From the NCBI GenBank assembly GCA_012728155.1, contig JAAYFR010000183.1, forward strand, positions 1-15,453: a stretch of DNA of 15,453 bases, given 5' to 3'. The stretch is from Bacteroidales bacterium. Lineage in GTDB: Bacteria > Bacteroidota > Bacteroidia > Bacteroidales > Dysgonomonadaceae. Position numbers and translations under genes: made by a program. The notes under the pieces were generated by a model. It was not told the DNA's origin. It did no database searches and was given only the letters and a program-made list of their open reading frames with translations. Positions 6,558 to 14,237 of the stretch are shown here, one piece after another. Position 1 is the first letter of the stretch. Every line of letters starts with the position of its first letter.

Positions 6558-9296
6558 ATGCAACGCTGCATTATCTTCTTTCTATTTTTGATCATCGGGT
6601 GGAAGGCGTCGCTCTTCGCACAGGAAAAAATTACAGTCGATGCAGAAAACCGATCTGTCGGCGAGCTATTCCTGCAAATCGAAAAACAATCGGGATATAC
6701 CTTCTCCTATACTCCTTCACTGCTGAAAGATTTCCCTCCGGTCACGATAAAGATCGTGGACGGATCACTCGAAAGAGTGCTGGATCTTCTTTTCAATAGA
6801 ACCGATATCCAACCCATGGTGCGGGGGAGATACATCATCCTGAAAAAACGACCGAAAGAGATTACCATCAGTGGATTTATCTACGACCGGGAATCGCTCG
6901 AGTCGCTGATCGCCGTCAATATCTATGACCGGATGTCGGGACGAGGCGCCGTCAGCAACAATTTCGGATTCTACAGCCTCTCCCTCCCGCCCTGCAAGAT
7001 AACACTCCGGCCAAGTTACGTGGGATACGCTACGCAAACCCATTCAATTACAGCCATGCGGGATACGGTGATCCATTTCTTCCTGCAACCTTCTCCACTA
7101 CTGGAAGAAGTGGTGGTAGAGGGGAACCGGAACGATCTTCTGTTCCATGCTGAGACAGGGAAAATAAGCCTTAGCTCCTCCACTCTGAAAGAAATTCCTG
7201 CGTTGCTGGGAGAAAGCGACGTGATCAAAGCATTGCAGCAAATGCCCGGTGTGGCGGTAGGAAACGACGGCATGGCCGGACTTTATGTCCGTGGCGGGAA
7301 TGGCGACGAGAACCTCTATCTTGTGGATGGGAACCCCCTCTATCACGTTCATCACCTGCTGGGGCTCTTTTCCACCTTCAACCCTGAGGCAGTGAAAATC
7401 ATGAATTTCTATAAGGGTAGTTTTCCCGCACGGTATGGAGGACGGTTATCGTCGGTAGTAGATATGCGGATGAACGACGGCGACATGAAAAAATTCTCAG
7501 GGACAGCATCGATCGGAATACTCTCCTCCCGTTTGAACTTGCAAGGACCCATCATCAAAGATAAGACCTCGTTCTCACTCTCGTTCCGGCGTACCTATCC
7601 TGACCTGATCGCCCATCCCGTACTGCATTATAACAACCAAAGGTCGAAAAGGAAAAGACCGGATAGCTACAAAGAGGTGGATTTCAGTTATTATTTCTAT
7701 GACTTCAACGCAAAGATCAATCATAAATTCTCAGATAGAAGCCGGTTCTATCTGAGTCTGTACGACGGGAAAGACAAGCTGTTTTTCGATGAAAAGAGGA
7801 TCAGCCGATACAAGAATGACTATCCTACTCATTCATACAATCCGAATAATCCTAATGGAAAGATTCAATATCATTATAAAAGCAAAACTGAGGAAACATC
7901 GAATATAGATATCGGCTGGGGAAACAGGATGGCCTCGTTGAACTGGACCTATGCCGTCAACAGCAAACTCTTTTCCAATGCCACGCTGGTTTATAACCGC
8001 TATAAGTCGGATATCTCGTACTCTCTTGAGAATATGGAGAGCTACACCTCTAAGGATTATAACGATACTGAAGAAAAAACCGAAACCAACTCCCGGTTTT
8101 TCAATCCGACCTACCGGTCGGGCATCACCGATATGGGCTATCGACTCGACTTCGACTATGCATACGCCAATAATCACCTGATCCGCTTCGGGACGGCGTT
8201 CCTGCAACATTATTTCATGCCGGAGGAAAGCCGCATCTTCCGGCAAGACAAAGAGGGTGAAAGGATAAAAAACGATACGATCACCTACGCCGACAACCGG
8301 GTCGGGGTGTCGGAACTATCCCTCTATGCAGAAGACGAAATGGATCTCGGCAGGCGGATGAAAGTAAACGCCGGCATCCACTTCTCGGGATTTTTCGTGC
8401 AGAGAGAACGTTATCTGAGTGTACAACCCCGCCTTTCGGCTCGTTACTTGCTGTCGGAAGAGCTCTCGCTGAAAGCATCATACGGGAAGATGAGCCAATA
8501 CCTACACCTGCTGCAAAGCACCTACATCAATACTCCCAACGACCTGTGGGTACCCATTACCAAAAACGTGAAACCACTCTCTTCCGATCAGTTCTCGGCA
8601 GGCATCTATGGGCGGCACCGCGACTTCGACCTCTCGGCGGAAGCCTACTACAAACGTTCGGTGAATCAGGTCGAATACAAGGATGGCGCCAGCTTACTTA
8701 CCAGCAATACGAACTGGGAACATCGCATTGCACAGGGAATTGGAACAGCATACGGGTTGGAACTGATGGCCAGAAGAAGTTTTAGAAACACCTCCGGGTG
8801 GGTCGGCTACACACTGTCGTGGGCAAACCGGCAGTTCCCGAACGGAGAGATCAATCAGGGAAAGGCATATCCTGCGAAATACGATAACCGCCATAAAATC
8901 AACGCCGTGATCACACATCAGTTCAACGCCCGGTACGGCCTGAATATCTCCTGGATATATGCTACCGGCAACCGGGCCACTCTGCCAATAGAAGAATACG
9001 CTGATCTGGATGGTATTAAAAGAGCATATATTCACCAGCGGAACAATTATAAAATGCCGGATTACCACCGACTCGACCTGAGTCTCAACTATTATCGGCA
9101 CAAGAGAAACGGAAGGATGGGTATCTGGAACTTCAGTATCTATAACGCATACGCGCATCATAACTCTTTCGTCATACTCCCATCGAAAGAGAAAATGCCC
9201 GCACAGGATGGCAATCAGAAAAGATATTATACGGCATACCAGAGTTACGTTTTCCTGCCGATTATCCCCTCTTTCTCCTACACCTACAAATTCTGA
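6558..9296 (+). CDS. TonB-dependent outer-membrane receptor with STN and carboxypeptidase-regulatory-like domains
   Basis: A 912-residue outer-membrane transporter powered by TonB. Signal peptide residues 1-21 end SLFA before QEK. Residues about 24-97 are an STN (secretin/TonB short N-terminal) domain (SVGELFLQIEKQSGYTFSY, ITVDAENRS), the part that signals to FecR in FecA-type systems. Residues about 103-185 form a carboxypeptidase-regulatory-like beta-sandwich (GAVSNNFGFYSLSLP, YVGYATQTHSI). The plug follows (about 205-330): ALQQMPGVAVGNDGMAGLYV, RGGNGDENLYLVDGNPLYHV and FYKGSFPARYGGRLSSVVDM. The remainder is the beta-barrel, ending in the aromatic FSYTYKF typical of outer-membrane insertion. 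It lacks the SusC-type TonB box and length (~1000 residues), and no SusD partner follows. A DUF4249 lipoprotein does, as is usual for this receptor class. The ligand is unknown. Confidence 0.94.
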   Translation: MQRCIIFFLFLIIGWKASLFAQEKITVDAENRSVGELFLQIEKQSGYTFSYTPSLLKDFPPVTIKIVDGSLERVLDLLFNRTDIQPMVRGRYIILKKRPKEITISGFIYDRESLESLIAVNIYDRMSGRGAVSNNFGFYSLSLPPCKITLRPSYVGYATQTHSITAMRDTVIHFFLQPSPLLEEVVVEGNRNDLLFHAETGKISLSSSTLKEIPALLGESDVIKALQQMPGVAVGNDGMAGLYVRGGNGDENLYLVDGNPLYHVHHLLGLFSTFNPEAVKIMNFYKGSFPARYGGRLSSVVDMRMNDGDMKKFSGTASIGILSSRLNLQGPIIKDKTSFSLSFRRTYPDLIAHPVLHYNNQRSKRKRPDSYKEVDFSYYFYDFNAKINHKFSDRSRFYLSLYDGKDKLFFDEKRISRYKNDYPTHSYNPNNPNGKIQYHYKSKTEETSNIDIGWGNRMASLNWTYAVNSKLFSNATLVYNRYKSDISYSLENMESYTSKDYNDTEEKTETNSRFFNPTYRSGITDMGYRLDFDYAYANNHLIRFGTAFLQHYFMPEESRIFRQDKEGERIKNDTITYADNRVGVSELSLYAEDEMDLGRRMKVNAGIHFSGFFVQRERYLSVQPRLSARYLLSEELSLKASYGKMSQYLHLLQSTYINTPNDLWVPITKNVKPLSSDQFSAGIYGRHRDFDLSAEAYYKRSVNQVEYKDGASLLTSNTNWEHRIAQGIGTAYGLELMARRSFRNTSGWVGYTLSWANRQFPNGEINQGKAYPAKYDNRHKINAVITHQFNARYGLNISWIYATGNRATLPIEEYADLDGIKRAYIHQRNNYKMPDYHRLDLSLNYYRHKRNGRMGIWNFSIYNAYAHHNSFVILPSKEKMPAQDGNQKRYYTAYQSYVFLPIIPSFSYTYKF

Positions 9297-9359
9297 CGAT
9301 ATGAAACGAGCATTTAAATGATTTCACCCAAGTTCATGATTAAAGCGAGTTCCATATGA

Positions 9360-9367
9360 TACATTTG
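9360..9367 (+). promoter_or_regulatory. Possible -7 element before the DUF4249 gene
   Basis: TACATTTG matches the Bacteroidota -7 consensus TAnnTTTG exactly and sits 20 bp before the ATG at 9388. No good TTTG -33 element is seen at the right distance, so this may be chance. The gene could simply be co-transcribed with the receptor, 91 bp upstream. Confidence 0.25.
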
Positions 9368-9387
9368 AAAATAAAAGTTTTAATCAT

Positions 9388-10602
9388 ATGAAAAAGATAC
9401 AAAACAGATATATATGGGTGCTATTGACCGCGATGATGACCTCTTTAGCCGCATGCGAGAAGGAGATACGGTTTTATATGGACGATTACACCCCAAAAAT
9501 CGTGATAAACGGGATTATTTCACCCGATTCGCTTATCGAGATAGGTCTCTCCAGGAGCTTTTTATATAACGACACCTCTTCCGAAAACAGCCTGTTAAAA
9601 AACGCCACGTTGCGGTTATTCATCAACGGTGAGGAACGGGAAAAGATGCAGATGACACGGATGGATACCGTCTACGATTCCGACAGATCCGATTATTACT
9701 ACAGAACCTTGATAACTGTCTTCAGTTCAACGGTCCGTCCGAAAACAGGAGACAAGATCCGGATTGAAGCATCGGCCGAAGGATTCAACCCTGCCTGGGC
9801 GGAAACAACCATTCCCATTCCACCGATAATCAACAAGATTGATACCGCCACATTCTTTACTCCAAAAAATATATTCAATTCCAGCGAGAAGTATACACAT
9901 CAGCCCAATTCCGATGATCCCGACCATATCAATAGTCTAATGACGGAAGAGTATTATCGTAACATGCGCATCAAAATGGGTGTCACCTATCCCTCTCCAG
10001 ATGTAGCCGGTCAGAACCGGTATTTTACCCTCCAACTCAAAACAATGGTCAAAGAACCACCCTATATGCCCATACGTGGTGAAGAGGAGTATTATCTCTA
10101 TATATACACCGATGATGACCCGATTTTTGAAGAAAGCTACCACCACAATATTTTGGATGATATGGTCACGCAGGGTTCTTCCTTTAAAGGATTGGAATAT
10201 CTCAACTTCCTCTTTTTTTCCGATAAACGGTTCCAAAATCACAACTACACATTCGATTTCTCCATCACCGGCTATTATGATATCACCACTACCTTCAATG
10301 TGGAAAGCGATCCGAGAACAGGAATTTATAATCCTCACAAGCAGATGCACACCGAAGTGCTGAATCCGCCTGTGGAAGTGCTCTTTACAGTTATCTCACC
10401 GGAATTGTACTCCTATTTCAGGATGAAAGGTCGTGATCTCAACAGCTCACCTCTGGGATTCGTCATGCTCTCCGAACCGGAACCTACCTTAAGCAATGTA
10501 CACGACGGCATCGGAATTGTAGGTGCTGTCTCCGGCGCAAAGGCGATAATCGATCTTCCTCCATTTCCAGGAGGAAGAGAGAGGATCCCGAGATGGGAGT
10601 GA
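9388..10602 (+). CDS. DUF4249 domain lipoprotein
   Basis: A 404-residue predicted lipoprotein: signal peptide with lipobox SLAAC (Cys23), followed by CEKEIRFYMDDYTPKIVING. The DUF4249 look is given by the early KIVINGIISPDSLIEIGLSR with SFLYNDTSSE after it, then TLRLFINGEE, GDKIRIEASAEGFNPAWAET and TIPIPPIINKID, and the C-terminal DGIGIVGAVSGAKAI. DUF4249 proteins regularly follow STN/carboxypeptidase-regulatory-like TonB receptors in Bacteroidota and are thought to sit on or under the outer membrane as receptor partners, by analogy to SusD; no biochemical role is established that I know of. Full length for the family. It ends 63 bp from the convergent MG2/plug gene, with no clear terminator between them. 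Confidence 0.88.
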   Translation: MKKIQNRYIWVLLTAMMTSLAACEKEIRFYMDDYTPKIVINGIISPDSLIEIGLSRSFLYNDTSSENSLLKNATLRLFINGEEREKMQMTRMDTVYDSDRSDYYYRTLITVFSSTVRPKTGDKIRIEASAEGFNPAWAETTIPIPPIINKIDTATFFTPKNIFNSSEKYTHQPNSDDPDHINSLMTEEYYRNMRIKMGVTYPSPDVAGQNRYFTLQLKTMVKEPPYMPIRGEEEYYLYIYTDDDPIFEESYHHNILDDMVTQGSSFKGLEYLNFLFFSDKRFQNHNYTFDFSITGYYDITTTFNVESDPRTGIYNPHKQMHTEVLNPPVEVLFTVISPELYSYFRMKGRDLNSSPLGFVMLSEPEPTLSNVHDGIGIVGAVSGAKAIIDLPPFPGGRERIPRWE

Positions 10603-10665
10603 GTGATGTTCGCTTTTGACGATACTCCTTCCATAGGAAACAGTTGTTCCGGAAACAAGTCAAGT

Positions 10666-13326
10666 TTATTTGACACTGCTCTCAATGACGATCTCTTTGG
10701 TAAAACGGACCATCTTGCCGGAGCCGGTAACACCTTCCCCCACTACCTGATAAGTTGTGGGAGTGTCCGCCGAATAGAATTCAACCACGGCTTCCCCCGT
10801 ACGGGAGAACTGCACGTCCGGTTTCCAGTAGATTGTCGTGCGCAGGTCGGGTGTCGAAGATTCCACCTGCTCCCTTGTTTCGTATTTCGGGGAGTAAAAT
10901 TCCACGGCCTGCTGGTAGCCGAGTGGCCTGATCCTGTCGATGTTGATCGATTTAGTCCTCTGATAGGCATTTCCGCTGGTCGTGATCACCAATGCTCCGC
11001 TCGTATCGGGATAATAGCCGAACATGGAGGTGTTGTCTTTCACGACAAACAGGTTGTCGATATCATTCACATTCATGGATAAAACATCGAAATTGGGAAA
11101 AACAACATCATCAATCACGATCAGCATCGGCATGTTGGAGCGGGTAGTGGTTATGTTGTTCCCTCCTCTTATGACAACTCCCGAGGTGGCAAGCAGGACA
11201 GATTGCATATCGCTTAAATTTCTCTTCTTAATCTCCTCGGTGGTCACTAATCCGGAAGAAAAAACGGGGGAGTAGTAACCCGACTTTTTGAATTGTTGCA
11301 TCTTCTGGGCGGTAACTGTCACCTCCTCGAGCATGATTGTGCGGACACCATATTTCTGGGAATATTCCTCATTGGCCTGCTTCAGGTAGGAGTCGATATC
11401 AAACTGCTCGTCGGGTTCGTCATGACCCCTTGATTGACCCCCGGCCGGCAAGGTGGCGAAGGTGTAATCGGGGTAGGTGACATCGTCAAGGGAGATGAAA
11501 TTGCCCTCCCCACCCCTCTTGCTTAGGGACTGCACCGTGATTTCGGTGCCCTCGGGATATTCCACCTCGAAGAGGAAGCGACCCTTCTCGTCGGCAACCG
11601 TGGTCTCCATGCTGTAAAGTGTGTCCAATGTGGCATAGAGGCTGATTTTTCCATCCTCCATGCTTCTGAAGAAGCGCGCCTCCGCTTTCCCGCTTATCTC
11701 CTGGCACTGTTCGGGTAAAATGCCGGGAGTCTCGATCTTGCCTTTCAGCACGTTGGGGATATCATACCGCCTCCACCCCTGGGTCATCATCAGCAGATCA
11801 AGCGCGGTCTGATCCTCCCTTTTGCCGGTGAAATAGCTCGCCGGCGATTCAATATGCCCCCTCAGCTCCGAAGAGAGCAGCAGCGTTGAAACCAGATTGT
11901 TGGTCGTGTCGGGCAGAACCGCATTCTTGTCTACCACGGAAACGGCGATATTGTTATGAGTCGAAGTGGCGCCGGTGTCGTCCAACTGAAGCGTGAGGGC
12001 GATCTGCTGCCGCCGTTTGTATGTGGGCGAGGAGAGTCCGGCTTCCAAGCCCGCGAAATCGCCATCATGGATATTGAATACCAGCCGCTCGCTGATGATT
12101 TCCTGATTACTGTCGAGCAGCAGGACGCTTGAAATGCCCGACGGGAAAAATTCAGCGGGGAAGGTGTAGCTGCCGGCCTGCGGCTGGCAGGGTTCATGGT
12201 GCAGGACGATCCCCTTGTGGTGGATCAGCAGCGAGAGGGGGTCGTCAGGGGCGGCGTCCCCTTTCTGGATATGGATCAGGAAACGGTTGCGGATAGGTTT
12301 CACGTTGACGCTCCTTGCGCGGGGCTCCGCTGCCGGCAGGTCGAACCGTTTAGTCTCTCCATCCCTTGTCGCGCAAGCGGCATGATACTTCTCTCCGGCT
12401 ACGGGAATAAAGTTAAAAAAACCCATCCCCAGTTTAAGAGAGCTGAACTTCACTATCTCTTCGCCTTTCGAGTTGTACAGCGCCCCTGAAATATCTTCGC
12501 CGGTTCCGGAAGGGTTGATCCCCTTGAAAGCCACCTGGCAGACATTCCCCGGCACAAGCCAGCCACCCTCGGGATGGAACGAAACGTCGAAATCTCCCGG
12601 TGCGTGGGGGATGGAATAATACCGGTTATATTTCCTCCCGTTATGGATGATGCTCAACAGGAGGTTCCTGTCACCCTCTTTTCCGGTAAGGGAAAATCTC
12701 TTGCTGAAACCGGTCCCGTCGTGAGGGTCGATGGTCTGTGTCGTTTCACCGGCAAGCTTGAAGGTGACGACCTCCGGGATAATGGTATCCCCGCTTCCCC
12801 GGTCGATGAACCTGAAGCTTGCCTCCACCCCGTTTTCGTGGAAAGTGAAGTCCGCTACCGGCTCGATTTGCAGGGAATAAGGATCCAGGACGTTGATCGT
12901 TTTCCGGAAGAAAGTCCCGTTGTCCCGGTTCCGCATATACCGGGTGTATGCCCTCAGGGTATAGCTCCCCTCCGGAAGTTCCTGTTCCAGATCGAGATAA
13001 CCGGCATAGACACCGGTGCTGTCGTGGCGGATCTTAACCCGTTTGACCAGTTCATCGAAGGGGTTGAACAGTTCCACATAGACATACCGGCTCATGAATA
13101 TGGGCTGGCTGTTCATCGCGTCAACCAGATGGCTGCGCAGCCAGACCCGTTCCCCCGACAGGTAATCCGATTTGTCCGTCTGCACGTATATCTTCTCGTG
13201 CGGAAAATAGACCAACTGTTCCGAGAAGCGGTTTGCCACAGAATCCAGTTCCATCCCATTATTCTGGGCAAAGAGAATGCCGGTGTAATGTAAAATGCAG
13301 ATAATCAAAAACAATTTTTTTATCAT
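10666..13326 (-). CDS. MG2-domain protein with C-terminal TonB-plug-like domain
   Basis: An 886-residue exported protein on the minus strand. Signal peptide residues 1-20 (ILFA before QNN). Residues about 43-150 are an MG2 (alpha-2-macroglobulin-type) beta-sandwich, recognised by EKIYVQTDKSDYLSGERVWL and by GVYAGYLDLEQELPEGSYTL. The middle is further beta-rich domains (FDVSFHPEGGWLVPGNVCQV). Residues about 664-790 resemble a TonB receptor plug without a barrel: MLEEVTVTAQKM, SVLLATSGVVIRGGNN, PMLIVIDDVVFPNFD. The ending GYQQAVEFYSPKYETRE and TTIYWKPDVQ with VVEFYSADTPTTYQV is a conserved tail of this Bacteroidota family. The role is not established; interaction with an outer-membrane complex is suggested by the plug-like part. 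It lacks a thioester motif, so it is not a complete bacterial macroglobulin. It reads convergently toward the DUF4249 gene. Confidence 0.88.
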   Translation of the reverse strand: MIKKLFLIICILHYTGILFAQNNGMELDSVANRFSEQLVYFPHEKIYVQTDKSDYLSGERVWLRSHLVDAMNSQPIFMSRYVYVELFNPFDELVKRVKIRHDSTGVYAGYLDLEQELPEGSYTLRAYTRYMRNRDNGTFFRKTINVLDPYSLQIEPVADFTFHENGVEASFRFIDRGSGDTIIPEVVTFKLAGETTQTIDPHDGTGFSKRFSLTGKEGDRNLLLSIIHNGRKYNRYYSIPHAPGDFDVSFHPEGGWLVPGNVCQVAFKGINPSGTGEDISGALYNSKGEEIVKFSSLKLGMGFFNFIPVAGEKYHAACATRDGETKRFDLPAAEPRARSVNVKPIRNRFLIHIQKGDAAPDDPLSLLIHHKGIVLHHEPCQPQAGSYTFPAEFFPSGISSVLLLDSNQEIISERLVFNIHDGDFAGLEAGLSSPTYKRRQQIALTLQLDDTGATSTHNNIAVSVVDKNAVLPDTTNNLVSTLLLSSELRGHIESPASYFTGKREDQTALDLLMMTQGWRRYDIPNVLKGKIETPGILPEQCQEISGKAEARFFRSMEDGKISLYATLDTLYSMETTVADEKGRFLFEVEYPEGTEITVQSLSKRGGEGNFISLDDVTYPDYTFATLPAGGQSRGHDEPDEQFDIDSYLKQANEEYSQKYGVRTIMLEEVTVTAQKMQQFKKSGYYSPVFSSGLVTTEEIKKRNLSDMQSVLLATSGVVIRGGNNITTTRSNMPMLIVIDDVVFPNFDVLSMNVNDIDNLFVVKDNTSMFGYYPDTSGALVITTSGNAYQRTKSINIDRIRPLGYQQAVEFYSPKYETREQVESSTPDLRTTIYWKPDVQFSRTGEAVVEFYSADTPTTYQVVGEGVTGSGKMVRFTKEIVIESSVK

Positions 13327-13388
13327 AATAATAATTTTTTATCTATTCTGTTGTTCATTCTCGCACCACTTTTTTCGATATTTTCATT

Positions 13389-13418
13389 CAAAAGTGCAGC
13401 CAATTGATTATTTGTAAA
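13389..13418 (-). promoter_or_regulatory. Weak promoter candidate for the MG2/plug gene
   Basis: Read on the minus strand, TTTA (13418-13415) is followed 18 bp later by CACTTTTG (13396-13389), resembling TTTG / TAnnTTTG with mismatches in both elements. It would place transcription start about 55 bp before the ATG at 13326. It lies between the gene and the insertion-sequence end. Confidence 0.25.
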
Positions 13419-13572
13419 GGAAGATTCTCCGAATAAGACCAACTTAGGTACTCCCCATTCGTAGGACAGGTTTCTCGACTTTCTTAAGTGATTGACGTTG
13501 AGCTTCTCTTTGCAAGTTTACAACTATTTTTTGATTTATACAACATTTTTCTTTTGTTTGTTCTCGGCTTCG

Positions 13573-13623
13573 CTTTTTTGCCCATTCCGCTTCGGCTACG
13601 CCTTCGCTACATGGGCAAAAAAG
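13573..13623. repeat. 13-bp perfect inverted repeat (hairpin, possible bidirectional terminator)
   Basis: CTTTTTTGCCCAT (13573-13585) pairs perfectly with ATGGGCAAAAAAG (13611-13623) around a 25-nt loop rich in TTCG/GCC. It lies 13 bp after the transposase stop in the direction of that gene. An A-tract and a T-tract at the base of the stem give terminator character on both strands. Confidence 0.65.
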
Positions 13624-13635
13624 AGTGCTCTTTCT

Positions 13636-14018
13636 CTAGGCCGTTTTCCTCTTCCACTCTGAAAATATTTCTGTCGGTGAACGGTATCCCAGACTCTGAT
13701 GAAGCCTCTCTTCATTATAAAACCTTTCGCCATCGGCATGTAGGTAATGTCAATTGCCCAAACCTGATTCACTGGCTCAATCTCTAACCCTTTCATCAAG
13801 TAAGGATAGCGTTGTTTATTCTTGCCCGGAATCATCGTCCGAACCGAAGTATACAAGGTTTGCCATCCTACCACTCCCATCAAGCGACGAAGACGTTTGC
13901 GGTTAATACGATAACCTTGCGCCACAAGCAAAGGAAGTAAACGTTCAATCCCATAAAAGGGAGTCTTCAAGTACTGTTCATCCAGAAAGCGCATAATTCG
14001 TAAATTTTCATCACTCTC
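13636..14018 (-). pseudogene. IS3-family transposase (orfB), 5'-truncated, with internal frameshifting deletion
   Basis: The minus-strand frame starting near 14018 reads ESDENLRIMRFLDEQYLKTP and continues to YPYLMKGLEIEPVNQVWAID with ITYMPMAKGF, which is the HTH_21 region and the first catalytic Asp (W-A-I-D-I-T-Y) of an IS3-type DDE transposase. Directly after AKGF the next frame reads FYNEERLHQSLGYRSPTEIF and ends SEWKRKTA plus stop at 13636. This is the family's C-terminus. The segment that should lie between them, carrying the second Asp and the Glu of the DDE triad (roughly 100 residues or more), is absent, and the two halves are joined at GGTTTTATAATG (about 13724-13713) in different frames. 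The gene also lacks its usual N-terminus. It cannot make an active transposase. Confidence 0.85.
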
Positions 14019-14035
14019 CCGAGAGGGGGGTATTA

Positions 14036-14236
14036 TTATAGGCCCTTATTGTTAAAGTCTTTCTCCCTTGTCGTAAGGTAAATTAATGGCCCTAAAACAG
14101 GAAGGAGGAATATAAGTAACAACCAAATGGGAGATAATAACTTATTTCCTTTTTTGAAACGTTTATAGATATCAACTATAACCCAAATATAAATTAATAT
14201 ACATAGCAAGATAAAAATAATAACCATCCATTTCAT
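14036..14236 (-). CDS. Small PLDc_N-type two-helix membrane protein
   Basis: A 66-residue inner-membrane protein with two hydrophobic helices (about residues 2-23 and 37-58) separated by a basic loop (DIYKRFKKGNK). The second helix, PIWLLLIFLLPVLGPLIYLT, has the P-x-x-G-P-x-x-Y arrangement of the phospholipase-D N-terminal (PLDc_N) domain, here without any catalytic HKD domain. Free-standing PLDc_N proteins include YxlE of B. subtilis, in the sigma-Y operon, and some occur next to secreted bacteriocin-like peptides as suspected immunity proteins (established only for a few). It follows the Cys-rich peptide frame by 12 bp, which suggests co-expression. The degenerate IS begins about 16 bp after its stop. 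Confidence 0.72.
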   Translation of the reverse strand: MKWMVIIFILLCILIYIWVIVDIYKRFKKGNKLLSPIWLLLIFLLPVLGPLIYLTTREKDFNNKGL

Positions 14237-14237
14237 A

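Larger units (their letters stand above)
13443..14020 (-). mobile_element. Degenerate IS3-family insertion sequence remnant
   Basis: The remnant contains a broken transposase reading frame (13636-14018, minus) and a 3' non-coding tail that ends around 13443. The end has CTCCCCATTCGTAGGACAG (13451-13469), which resembles the terminal inverted repeats of IS3-type elements (CCC...GGACA spacing). The opposite end, with orfA and the first part of orfB, is missing: homology starts abruptly near 14018, just beside the stop codon of the PLDc_N gene (14036). The gene-free stretch 13327-13635 holds this tail, a long palindrome and the MG2 gene leader; I see no other gene in it. Boundaries are approximate. 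Confidence 0.7.

Noticed and set aside
10603..10665. Possible shared terminator between the convergent DUF4249 and MG2 genes
   Set aside because: TTGTTCCGGAAACAA (10644-10658) is nearly palindromic but has no loop and no T-run; GTCAA/TTGAC (10659-10674) has only a 5-bp stem.
12574..13293. A 239-codon plus-strand open frame opposite the MG2 gene
   Set aside because: It lies wholly antisense to a well-supported gene, has no recognisable domain, and arises from the GC-rich codon use of the real gene.
13327..13440. A minus-strand frame reading ESSFTNNQLAALLNENIEKS and ending in an ATGA overlap with the MG2 gene
   Set aside because: About 40 codons are open beyond the IS end, which looks like the 3' end of a lost gene, but no family is recognisable, codons are AT-rich, and the frame continues into IS-end sequence. 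Not enough to call a gene remnant.
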